Positions 10,701 through 20,125 of a stretch of DNA of 21,822 bases are shown here, piece by piece (position 1 is the first letter of the stretch; every line of letters begins with the position of its first letter). Under the pieces are notes generated by a model. It was not told the DNA's origin, made no database searches, and worked only from the letters and a program-made list of their open reading frames with translations. The stretch comes from Saccoglossus kowalevskii (taxonomy: Eukaryota > Hemichordata > Enteropneusta > Harrimaniidae): NCBI RefSeq assembly GCF_000003605.2, contig NW_003124913.1, positions 152,111-173,932 of the forward strand. Direction: 5' to 3'. The translations under genes were made by a program, and so were the position numbers.

Positions 10701-11908
10701 TTGAATTGAATACATTCGTGGTTTTGGGTCGCTCCAACAGACGGACACCTTCACCACGAGTCTTGTATCGGGGATCTACGCACTTAGTTACACACTTCGG
10801 TTATTTACATAAAAGGTATACTGTTCATCGGCATCAGGAGATGTTGAAACATTCACGGGATATAATACGAGTACATTTGATGTATGACAGGAAACGCGGT
10901 TTCCGTCATTTTCAAACCAAATCAAGGATGACGTGATAGGGTTTTAAAATCAATTTAATCTGTGCTTGGATTAAAAAAAAAAATCAACATATAGTCTAAG
11001 ACAGTATGCCCTTGAAATCACTTAGCGTATATAGTAATTGAAAATATATCAGCCAGCTTCTTTCACGGATGCCTGCATATGAAAATCTCGTAAAACAGAG
11101 AGAACCATTGATGTATGGCGTACAGAGCTTTTATTTCACCACCAGCGATCAGCGTCCGACAGTACAGTAAACTTGCAGTTAACTTTGTGGTGTGAGCTGT
11201 CGACACGTGGTAGTTGATTCGCCAACCACTAATGTTTGATTCCCAATGCCAAAATAACTCCGTCGTATGATTTATAGACTATCTTAGGACATAGTTTCCA
11301 CATACTATTGTATATATCGATGTCTATGTGTTCGTCATTCTATGAACCAAATATGGGTATATGGTGGGGCACTTTCAAATGTGGACATACATGGCGGTGG
11401 AGCAGGGTGTGCTTAATCTTTTCAAAACACTTGAGATCATATCTGTTGTTGTATACCTTGGGGTCCGTTTATCTATATTTTACTGATATGACCATGCCTG
11501 TAACGTGTTGTCTATGTGCTTTGATCGTAGTTGTATTATGTTCAAAAACTTGTATTTTCCATATGGAGTTTTCGATTAATCTACGATTGAGTATGTTATT
11601 CCAATTGTATATACACAAAGAAATTGCAGACATATTAAGGAAAGTGTTATTTCCAATTATAGTGTATATGGTACTTATCAACTATATAAACATTTCTTTT
11701 CAACATCGATGACGTTTGATGTCCAAACACATCGGAAGGGTGTTCAATATTGAACGTTGTTGGATCATGTGATGCTTATTAGTATGAACAAATATTTGAT
11801 GTGTTTAGCTATGTGGTATATGGCAGGGTTAACACATTGACAGTTATGTGCATGTTTATTTATTGCCACCACATACTATTGCCGAGTATCCAGGGCATAG
11901 TACGTATT
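7718..11908. other. Intron interior, 4.2 kb without recognisable gene or repeat
   Basis: AT-rich sequence with many short chance frames on both strands. The longest (plus 11308-11712, non-ATG start; minus 10084-10428, low complexity) resemble nothing I know and lack splice or promoter context. I inspected the acct-type candidate donor positions for the missing EAAT TM3 exon; each was closed by stops or lacked the motif. Confidence 0.5.
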
Positions 11909-12306
11909 AAGAAAGTCGACGCCTGTCAATAGACCATTTTCCGTTTACTGCGAGAATCACGCGTTGTGCGTGAAATCGAACGTAAAAACAGGACAAACAA
12001 AGGTCATAGAGGCGTCAAACATCGCGTGGGATTCAACAAACGCGAAAATATTCTGGGGGCATTTCCATGCTTAATAATGTGCTGTACACATTTGATGATA
12101 GACAATTTCAATTAAGTGAGGGTATTCGAAAGCAATATTCCTCTGTCGAAGATCGGCCGGTCGATGTGAGCTACGAAATAAAGAAATTCGAGTTCAAAAT
12201 CAAATCGTTCGATTTTTGCGGCAGACGTTCGACGCGCGTCTTTCATGCATCTCGCGAGATCTCACAGTTGAACGGAAAATCACCTATTGAGTGACAGACT
12301 TTCTAA
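11909..12306. mobile_element. ~398-bp element with long imperfect terminal inverted repeats
   Basis: The left end (AAGAAAGTC, then CTGTCAATAG and ATTTTCCGTT) matches the reverse complement of the right end (TAGAAAGTC, then TCACTCAATAG and ATTTTCCGTT). Homology continues inward with gaps to AATCGAACG on the left and its partner CGTTCGATT near 12208 on the right. The arms are therefore up to about 90 bp with indels. The 76-codon plus-strand frame from 12067 lies mostly in the right arm and is not considered a gene. The superfamily is unclear; possible target duplication bases are too short to trust. Confidence 0.6.
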
Positions 12307-14580
12307 GTTTACAATCATAATTGAGGCCAGTTTCAGCCAGCACTTAGTGAAATGCTATTTTAAAACACAATATCACTAAATATCACCGAAATATGCACCT
12401 CCCAGGGGATGCGGAGGTATAAGTAGCGCTGTGTCTGAGAGATATGCAATTGTATCTTGCCTGTTTCTACTATTAGGTACTACTGCAATGATCGGAGCAA
12501 CATTGAATTGTAGACTAGATCCAACATTCCAAAATACGTTATATCTCACTCGGGGCCTGACTTACCGCTAATAACTACAGCTTTTATTCTGAGTACCAAC
12601 TATATTCAACAAGACTGGGTAAACCGGGGTGCAGACATTTCACTGACTCGGGCGAGGGGTGGGGTGCCATCTCTTCGTCAATTACTTTGGAACAATCTCA
12701 TTAAAATCGGATCCACTTGGACTTTCCTTCTTTTGTTTTTATCCTTTCAATTGTTCATTTGTTTTTATTTCCGTCATATTTTTTTTCAAATTTATTATTC
12801 TAATTCTATTTGTTTTTTTATTTTTTTGACTACTAACGCCCAAAGCTCAGAACAACCTCTATAGACGATCTCGTTCGTGAGACCTCAAATATGTAAATTG
12901 GTCAACCAATCAGAAAATGCCTTGTATGTAGTGCCACTTGTGTGAAAGCGTCACAGACTGACCACGATATCAATTACATGTAGATCTGGTCAGACAATCA
13001 GATTGACTGTAGAGATTCTTTATTACATGAACTTTAAAGTACCGTTGTTCAGCATCACGAGTTGCAGACAAGACCTAGACTTAGTGTTTTTTTTCAATGA
13101 AATAAAAAATTATGTATCGTACCGGCTATGGCCGGACCACTTCTGCACGTCCCCCCTAGCAGACGTGGTCCTTCGGCACACGTCATCATACGCCTCAGGC
13201 CTACCACCCTCGATGGATGGCTGGACCAACTAATGTTTGCTTCCTACGGTCTTGAAGGGAAGCATATTTGCAGCGCTATATCTAACAAGCCGTATTCCAT
13301 GTTATTTTCTGTGATACAAACGCGTTAAAAAGTGAAAATCGCTCGAACATGGCACATACTACACTACGCCCAGGTTGGGGCATGATGGAATCCTATTAAA
13401 AACTCTATAATACGGCCCTGAATATGAAGGCGGTAATATTTACTTGTGTTTCCGTTGCCGTGATTTAGACGAGTAATTTTGTGAACACGTGTACGAGTAA
13501 TCGCAACTGACAAGCAATGCATTAACTGGGTTCTTTCATCCCGTCTCGAGGTCTCGCTAATCTGGCCACCTTTCAGCTACCTCATCTCAAGCAATAATCA
13601 TCAAAACTATTATTCGATATCTGAAAAGTATAAGGAAAATCTCTCATCAGGAAATTGCTCATCCAAATTTACGTTTTCGTGATTTATTCACAGTGACAAC
13701 TACCGTCACGTGAATACAGATGACAACAAACAATGCGCGGGCTTACTCTATGCGGTGTCGATGATTATGGCCGGTCTCGGAGAACGTTAGTTTGTATCAT
13801 CGCATAGTGGTATTCCCGGTGACTTTCTGCTACATTAAGCGTGCACTTAACCACAGGGTTTGGTGATTAGACACAGACAGACATACCACTACTCCGACTC
13901 TGTATGTGATTTACTGCCGGTTTTATCAATTGTGGAATGCCGGAGAACGTTCATCCATTACAGCATCATCGACGCCGAATATTTTGGCGTGCTCTATGAC
14001 GTCACAGCACGCGACGCTTACATGCATTATCATATACTCCGACTAATTAACGTCAAGAACAAGACAAAGCACAGACTGGCCAGGATAACACGTCAGCTTT
14101 CACTCTTTGGCATTATCCGTGCTTGCGTCAAGCCACCGAGTGACATTTTCGTTCCCTGGGAAATGATTTATTTGTTCATCCACACGCGGTATTGACATTC
14201 TCGCATTTGGGTTGAGTCGAATGAATTTTCAATTGACCTCGCCATGAATATTGTTTTTATGAAATTCTACCCTTCTATAGTGACGTCATAATTTTCCCGC
14301 CAACACAAATCACGTCGTTGAACGAACTTTGGGTTCTCAACACCTTGGCAACATGTGTGGCAGAGTACCGGTCTGTTATAGTAAATTATACGGCAATTGA
14401 CGTTGTAATCAACATTCTAACTGATTATTTGTTTATTTTCCGCCATGTTTATACGCTAAACATCGTCCTATACTTACTACGTAGAATATCGGTGATGACG
14501 TCTAAAAGATATACTTAAAATGAAAGATGCAAGAATTATAAACTTTGATTTCGTAGTTTTCTAGGACAAAATGGGTAGCC
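12307..14580. other. Intron interior, 2.3 kb, no gene recognised
   Basis: It contains T-rich tracts (around 12720-12830) and a pair of perfect TGACGTCA octamers at 13997-14004 and 14281-14288. The frames at 12664, 13003, 13128 and 13860 on the plus strand have no recognisable motif and overlap one another in two cases. Confidence 0.45.
13997..14288. promoter_or_regulatory. Two perfect CRE octamers 284 bp apart
   Basis: TGACGTCA occurs at 13997-14004 and 14281-14288. Two more copies in the window are at 1041-1048 and 4694-4701. The octamer is the palindromic CREB/ATF site. Function is not shown by the sequence. Confidence 0.3.
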
Positions 14581-14857
14581 GCTCTAAAGTGGAGAGCAGC
14601 GTCTTTGGTGGAGTTCACAAGCTCGGCCGAGATCATAAATTGGATTTGGATCACTCTCGCCAGACCATAAACATAAGTATGGCGCCAATTGTTTGCTTAT
14701 TGCCAGCATAAAATAGTTCAATCAACTATCAGAAGTCACAAGTATTGAGGTTATCGCAAACTGTCAGGATATGAAAACACACATGATGTATGTGATGGCA
14801 TACGTGTCGCAACTACGCATTATATATGCACACAACGGTTTGAATTTGACGAAACCG
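14581..14857 (+). repeat. Dispersed repeat, copy 1 (~277 bp)
   Basis: It aligns in the same orientation with 16009-16287, from tctaaa..ggagagcag to gaaaccg. The first half is about 75% similar with indels. The block from about 14731 (tcaactatcagaagtcac) to 14804 is nearly identical in both copies. There are no terminal inverted repeats and no coding frame. It may be part of a SINE-like or other non-autonomous family, or a local duplication. Confidence 0.75.
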
Positions 14858-15357
14858 CTGTCACTATATGTCAATAAAACATTACTGTTCGATATTTGCC
14901 TTGATCAATGTAGATGTTCTGATAACAAAGTATAATTGAAACTTGAAATTATGCTGAGAATACTATGAACTACAAATTTGGCGGGAAAATCCGGCAATAA
15001 ATAGTGTTGACACATTGCCCCGATGTTTGAAATGTTAACATAGAACACAGCATCAAAACTATAGTATTTTTCCCGCACGAAGCTTGGCCATACATGTTAT
15101 ATATGTTGAGCTGATTGGTCAAAGCACTCATGAGAAACAAATTTATTTATTCCTTACTTATTATAGGATAATTCGTTTACATAAGATACATGTGAAATAC
15201 ACTAGAAATCTGAATGTAATCTATCACAGGATCAAATACAAAAAAAAGTATATATGATGCATGATAAATATAAAAAATCAAATCACTCACGATCGACCTG
15301 CTCCTTGATAAAATCAAGGAAAAAAAGATGTTTAAATTTACCAATAGAAGTACACGA
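14858..15357. other. Intron interior between repeat copy 1 and TTAA element C
   Basis: AT-rich. A short minus-strand stretch near 15287-15320 has a good gtgagt donor but no convincing acceptor or family match. I see nothing else. Confidence 0.4.
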
Positions 15358-15515
15358 TTAAAGCGGGAGAGTCGTCACATGCGCATGCGTCAGATGGCCT
15401 TAGCGTGTCATTGTTTACAAACAAGCGTCTGCCCATGAGCCTTTGCGCTTTTAGCTTGTGTTGTTATCGTCGCTTGGGACCCGCACGTGAGCAGATGACG
15501 ACCCTCCCGCTTTAA
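15358..15515. mobile_element. TTAA-family miniature inverted-repeat element, copy C (158 bp)
   Basis: It starts TTAAAGCGGGAG (15358) and ends CTCCCGCTTTAA (15515). Next to the left terminus it carries gtcgtcacatgcgcatgcg, and internally attgtttacaaac. It is about 80-85% identical by eye to copy D over its whole length, in the same orientation. It has no coding capacity. Confidence 0.8.
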
Positions 15516-16008
15516 ACACTAATGGGTAGAGACTTCCACAAGTGAACACCACGTTAACAAAACGCTCTTCGACCATTACTGGATGTGAACTAGAACATTA
15601 AAATATGTGGCCGAATGTGTATGATGGTTGTGAACGTATTTCGTATTCGCTATTCAAATATCCTCACGGGTGTTGACCCTTCAAACCCGTAAAGACTAAG
15701 ATACATGTAAAGAAAGTGATGCGCTGACTAACGGAAAGCACATCCATTTCTTAAAAAGACATTTAGTCGGGGTGTCATATGAAGCATTTAAAACAATGCG
15801 GATGGCTTTCTTTTGCAATGTGTACACGCTTATGTTTGCAGAAATCGTGATCCCCAACACAACAATGGTCAATAGCTGACTGAATTTGACCCATATTCAC
15901 CACTTTACGAAGAGGAAAAAAAACAGACCAATGGATATGCAACGTAGTAAACCAATTCTTTTGCAAAGTATTGTGCATACTAGTAATTGATCACCCTGTT
16001 CATGCCAG
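15516..16008. other. Intron interior between TTAA element C and repeat copy 2
   Basis: No gene recognised. The 67-codon minus-strand frame at 15775-15978 shows no motif. Confidence 0.4.
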
Positions 16009-16287
16009 TTCTAAACGGAGAGCAGTGTCTGTGATGGAGATCACAAGCCCGCTCGGGCTCATAAATTGGATCTCGGCCACGTTACTCTCTCCTGACCATG
16101 ATAAATATAAGTGTGACACCAATAGTAAGCAGACTGTCAGACTAAACTAGTTCAGTCAACTATCAGAAGTCACGAGTATTGAGGTTATCACAAACTGTCA
16201 GGATATGAAAACACACATGATGTATGTGATGGCATACGTCACTACTACACATTACATGCACATAACGCATTGAATTTGTCGAAACCG
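16009..16287 (+). repeat. Dispersed repeat, copy 2 (~279 bp)
   Basis: Direct-orientation partner of 14581-14857, offset by about 1.43 kb. It ends about 60 bp before the ATG of the candidate nested exon at 16348, so it may contribute upstream or 5' sequence to that gene. The near-identical block spans about 16157-16239. Confidence 0.75.
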
Positions 16288-16347
16288 AACTAACATTTCA
16301 GACCATTCCTTTCAGCGATTTTCTTAAGACGTAGTGACAAAAACAAA

Positions 16348-16518
16348 ATGGCGGAAGAAAAAGAAAGAAAGAAAGAAAGACTTGAACAAAAGCAAAAGGT
16401 CGAAACTGACTTGGACCCTACAAATCAGAAGAGGTTTTCAATAAATTTTGCCAGTTATATATGGATCACAGTGTGTTTGGTTTTCATTGAAATTAAGGAC
16501 TTTCTATGGTTGTTGAAG
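16348..16518 (+). CDS. Candidate first coding exon of a TMEM128-like membrane protein, nested antisense in the EAAT intron
   Basis: The ATG at 16348 has a strong start context (A at -3, G at +4; acaaaATGGCGG). The first 30 residues are charged (MAEEKERKKERLEQKQ...), partly encoded by a GAAA tract. Residues 32-57 are a membrane-type segment, INFASYIWITVCLVF then IEIKDFLWLLK. Aligned without gaps to the first membrane segment of human TMEM128 as I remember it (LNIHSGFWI...VDFFKTLK), it matches at N, S, W, I, V, D, F, L and K, 9 of 26. Similarity ends at AAG|gt (16518/16519), a possible but weak donor (gtcata); the open frame continues to a stop at 16543-16545. TMEM128 is a small four-pass protein of poorly known function. 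Later exons were not found before 21822. It could be a fragment or retrocopy, or a chance match. Confidence 0.45.
16355..16380 (+). repeat. GAAA-rich simple repeat inside the candidate nested exon
   Basis: An A/G-only tract of imperfect GAAA units (gaaaaagaaagaaagaaag) encodes the Glu/Lys/Arg-rich N-terminus of the frame at 16348. Length variation here would change the charged segment, or indicates that the frame is fortuitous. Confidence 0.7.
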
Positions 16519-16552
16519 GTCATAAAATTACGCATATGTTCATAAGCTTTTT

Positions 16553-16747
16553 CTAGTAAGATTGTTCTATATAACCTGACGTTATAAAGTGTCCTTCGTC
16601 TTCTGCTTCATTCCTCCAACATACTTCACACATTCTTTTGTTCTTCTGGGGTTTTCGGATTGGTAGAGAGGTAGCGGCACGAAATCTGCTCACTAACCTC
16701 GAAGGCGCGACCTTACTAGGGGGTCCGGGGGCATGCTCGTCCTTCAT
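16553..16747 (-). pseudogene. Probable retroelement C-terminal relic (Cys-His, EDE.HF motif)
   Basis: The minus-strand frame reads LVSRFRAATSLPI, then KRMCEVCWRNEAEDEGHFI. This resembles the conserved tail found after reverse transcriptase in several non-LTR retrotransposons and related ORFs (pattern FR..hhLxI, then RxCxxC, then EDExHF). The final Cys that usually follows HF is missing (TSGY), and the frame closes soon after, so it would be a decayed fragment. Upstream on this strand the sequence becomes repeat-like (forward strand gggggtccgggggcatgctc, a motif I associate with widespread invertebrate repeats). No reverse transcriptase domain is present nearby. It may instead be part of another repeat family. 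Confidence 0.35.
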
Positions 16748-17700
16748 TTTTTTGAAATCTAGACCCTCTGAAATGCTACTGAATTTTGAGGGACAAATTT
16801 TGCTGACGCGAAGGGTTTCAGCTTGATTTTGTGTCTGATTTCCAGTGTCTTCAAGTACTAATTGTTCTGTGATTGTTTTGGTTTTTTGGTTGGGTCGATT
16901 TCGCTCAGACTTGGTAGGCAGGTCACACCTTCACTCCAGTTAGGCGATAACATTCTGGAAAAAATCTGACCCACCGTTGCCAAGGCAACAGCTTAAAACT
17001 GATTTTTGAATACTTTCGCGCAAAATGTGTCACCTCCTACCAGTCTTGTAATGGTAGTGTTCAAATGATCATGCTTTTTATTTTGGCTAAGTTGCACACC
17101 GACGAGAGACCATTTGCATCGACATTGTTACATTGTATGAATGTCCCAACGCAACTTTGAACTTTGACTGAACTGTAAATGCTGCGTTCAATGAAAGAAT
17201 TTGGAAAATACTATCGCAAAACGGTCGGAAATAATAAAAAAGTGTGTTATCTTATCAAATTCTAGTTTAAAGGTCCAACCTGCGTGAATATAATAACAGC
17301 AAAGAACGCGCTAGTAATAAAGTGAAGTGACTTCGGAAGACGCTGAATACTCGTTGTGAACTTCGTAAATGGGGCCCCGGTTTTAGCTATAAACCAACAT
17401 TAGCTTCACGTTCATGTCCTAACATAGCAACAGCGGAAACATGTGTTTTTTTTTTTGAGCGGAGCGAATCGCCCATCAGCTTGTATTAATTGGTGGTTAC
17501 TTAGGCAAACTATAGTAAGTTCTTCATTTGACAGTGTAAGATAGTATTAAATACGCCGAATGATGTTTATTTTTACCTTTCTGGTTACTTTTATTATTGT
17601 CATAAAAAAATTTCGCTTTCTATTGCAAATTGATTTTTTTTAATTTTATTAAATGCAATTTTATTTGCACACTGATTTTTTATTGTGCTATACCAGTTGT
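16748..17700. other. Intron interior, repeat-like but unassigned
   Basis: 16680-16800 has the look of an interspersed repeat (ggtccgggggcatgctc, then gaaatctagaccctctgaaatgc). The remainder to 17700 includes a T tract at about 17444-17456 and no recognisable coding region. Confidence 0.4.
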
Positions 17701-17895
17701 GTAGTGTAGTGTAGTGTAGTGTAGTGTAGTGTAGTGTAGTGTAGTGTGGTGTGGTGTGGTGTGGTGTAGTGTAGTGTAGTGTAGTGTAGTGTAGTGTAGT
17801 GTAGTGTCGTGTAGTGTAGTGTAGTGTAGTGTAGTGTAGTGTAGTGTAGTGTAGTGTAGTGTAGTGTAGTGTAGTGTAGTGTAGTGTAGTGTAGT
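17701..17895. repeat. Pentanucleotide microsatellite (GTAGT)n, 39 units
   Basis: There are 39 pentamers without indels. The only interruptions are four consecutive GTGGT units (17746-17765) and one GTCGT (17806-17810). Read on the minus strand it yields a (LHYTT)n frame, an artefact of a 5-nt unit with no stop. The perfect register indicates a young, slippage-prone array. Confidence 0.97.
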
Positions 17896-18081
17896 GCAGC
17901 TTTCTTTAAAAGTGCATTTGATGCATTCGTCACAAGGTTATAAGCGGGAATCATATACTAATATCGGACGGTTTAATTTATCAAAAAAGGAGACATCTGC
18001 GTTTTCAAATCTAGATTAGATTTATATCCTATTTTTGCCTTCAGCGCAAATGATGCTTTTCCCTTTCTGTTTTAGTATATT

Positions 18082-18246
18082 CGTGTCCGGGGGAGTCGTC
18101 ACCTGCGCATGCGTCAGATGGCAATATCGTGTTATTGTTTACAAACGAACGTATACCCATGAACCTTTGCGGTTTTAACGTGTGTTGTTATCGTCGCATG
18201 GAACTCAATTCCCGCGAGTGCGCAGGCGACGGCCCTCCCGCTTTAA
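18082..18246. mobile_element. TTAA-family miniature inverted-repeat element, copy D (~165 bp)
   Basis: The right end is intact (CTCCCGCTTTAA, 18246). The left TTAA is lost (cgtgtccggggg), so the left boundary is set by alignment to copy C. It shares GCGCATGCGTCAGATGG, TTGTTTACAAAC and GTGTTGTTATCGTCGC with copy C. The plus-strand frame starting at 18129 lies mostly within it and is not a gene. Confidence 0.75.
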
Positions 18247-18722
18247 GTGTTCCATTGCCAACACTCCCCGATAATGGAAAAAACGTCACGGTTGCAGAGC
18301 ATGCGTACTTGGTAACTAGTTTATACAAGTTGGACCCATTCACAGTATAGTCTTACGTTGTATGGTTATTGAGTGTGAATCAGTCTAAACAGAAAAAAAA
18401 ACTGCAACCAACAATATACTACACGGAATACGAAGTTCAAATTCTAAACTCAAATACTGTCTTTACAATGAATAGACTGTGTAAATATCACCTTCGCCTC
18501 ACTTGACCTTTTTGCTCAGGGATTTTTCTCAAAAGCAAGCCGTTCCAAAATGTTTGTCAGCAGCTCTCCCGATTTCTTTATCTGAAAGCTTCAAATTGTT
18601 TGATGAGCATATGATAGTAACACTGTGTGGTCGAGTAATATTTACTACACAGTTCGGTAGATATATAACACTTTTAATTTTATCATAGCCACCACAACGA
18701 ACAGTGACGTTTCGACTCATAA

Positions 18723-18855
18723 TTAAAGCGCAGTGGTCGTCGCGCAGCGCGTGTTTCGAATTTCATGTAAATAAACAATATATTTTACACGCGTTGTATA
18801 CGTCGCTATGAGTCCCATATCGAACAGGACGCGGCACGACGACTGCCGCCTTTAA
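18723..18855. mobile_element. TTAA-family miniature inverted-repeat element, copy E (133 bp)
   Basis: TTAA is present at both ends (18723-18726 and 18852-18855). The termini are TTAAAGCGCAGTGGTCGTCG and, on the right read in reverse complement, TTAAAGGCGGCAGTCGTCG. The interior aaataaacaatat is the reverse complement of the copy A interior, so A and E form a subtype inserted in opposite orientations. It lies only about 480 bp from copy D. Confidence 0.75.
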
Positions 18856-19722
18856 ACCTTGAACATCGATATTAAGCGATAATCCTACCCGTGGAAAATT
18901 CCTGAAGGATCTCAATTATCGTTCGTTCGAAATCAATTCTTTTAACGGACATGCACTGATGCTCCCAAAAGTAGAATGAATGTTTTGGCGGACGTTTGCC
19001 AATTGTCTACTTTGCTAAGCTGTCGTGATTTGCATAAACGACTCAATGATAAAGTACTAAAAAAGAAATATATCTGTAAACGTATCATGTCTCAAAATGA
19101 GTTATTTACGTATATTCTCCGACTACTGAATCGAAAGCACTTTGTCAAGCACTTATCAACATTCGAATCAATGATCTACAAATACTGCACTGTTTATTCG
19201 AGACTTACAGAAAACATGTCATTACGTCATCGTGAGAGTGACGACGGTACACAGGGGGCTCACGCGAGATTTGTCGAGGGAGTGAGATACTTTAATCGCC
19301 TATAAAGCGAGGTGCCCGAAGGACGCGTCCCGTTTTATTCCTCGCAGTGCGACTGTCGTCGGTATAGTGAACAGTACTTATATTTTTATTTGACGTGATT
19401 CGAGTCGGCAACCTAATCAAAAAAGCAATCCAGGCTCATCAAATCCCTTCTCCTCGAACACAGATCTTGTTTTAGATCTCCCGTTATTAATTTGTAAGGA
19501 ATAATCTTTGGTAGTATTCCAGGGCATGATTTATGCAAATTAGAATTGAGTCAATCGTAAAGAAACCAACACGCACACTGGATAAGGCATAACAGATTCG
19601 ATTGAAATTCCAAGATAACTCTTAATTATAAAAGTATCCATTTTAATAAATGACCTTTTCATTTTCAATTTACTGTGATGTACAGGCAATATCAGTTTTG
19701 ATGTCACGGTTTTATTTGGGGA

Positions 19723-19745
19723 ATAAAAAAAAAAAAAAAAAAAAA
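19723..19745 (+). repeat. Poly-A tract
   Basis: About 21 A's after gggaataa. It could be the 3' tail of an old retroposed sequence, but I recognise no SINE or LINE body upstream and no flanking duplication. Confidence 0.6.
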
Positions 19746-19882
19746 CTAGTATGTTTACATTTCCGCCATCTTGGAATATATTGGAGTTTCGAAACGTTGA
19801 AAAGTCACGTAACCCTCGCACTGTGTTTACATAATTCGTGATCGTTTAGCAAAATACTTCTTCGGGAATGCTTTGATGCGAT

Positions 19883-20125
19883 CTACGTGGCGATATAATG
19901 TGTTGAACTACCAGCGCTCTCCATAACTTTCCCGCAATTTTTGCAGACGACACGTCTAGGCACCGACATTCCATCCAGTTTCCAATTAAGCTGGCAGACG
20001 ACAGTGTAAAGACTTGTATCATAGACCTTAGAATGAAGTTTTTGCGTGTATACGTAATCATTTAATGGTTTCTCTAGTTTTAAAAATAGTTTTATTGAGT
20101 GAATAAATGTTTCACAAATCTGAAT
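19883..20125 (-). other. Unexplained 80-codon open frame with a CxxC knuckle
   Basis: The frame is open from 20125 to a TAG at 19883-19885. It has no Met near its beginning, so it would have to be an exon or a relic. Its distal part reads GMSVPRRVVCKNCGKVMESA, then GSSTHYIAT-stop. After the stop the same frame goes on IASKHSRRS. The C-x2-C followed by a stop exactly where a BED-type finger would have its first His (stop-x4-His) suggests a decayed transposase-type zinc finger. This is inference from spacing only, and chance cannot be excluded. Confidence 0.2.

Noticed and set aside
11308-11712. 134-codon plus-strand frame, the longest in the window
   Set aside because: Non-ATG start, no motif I recognise, no splice or promoter context, and a length reachable by chance in this much AT-rich DNA.
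13860-14195. 111-codon plus-strand frame
   Set aside because: No motif, includes a CRE octamer, non-ATG start; judged a chance frame.
17688-17954. 88-codon minus-strand frame with (LHYTT)n repeats
   Set aside because: It is the translation of the GTAGT microsatellite; a 5-nt unit without stops gives open frames automatically.
18976-19305. 109-codon plus-strand frame starting with ATG
   Set aside because: No recognisable domain, and the frame ends inside the TATA/GC-rich patch. I could not support it as a gene, although transcription data could revive it.
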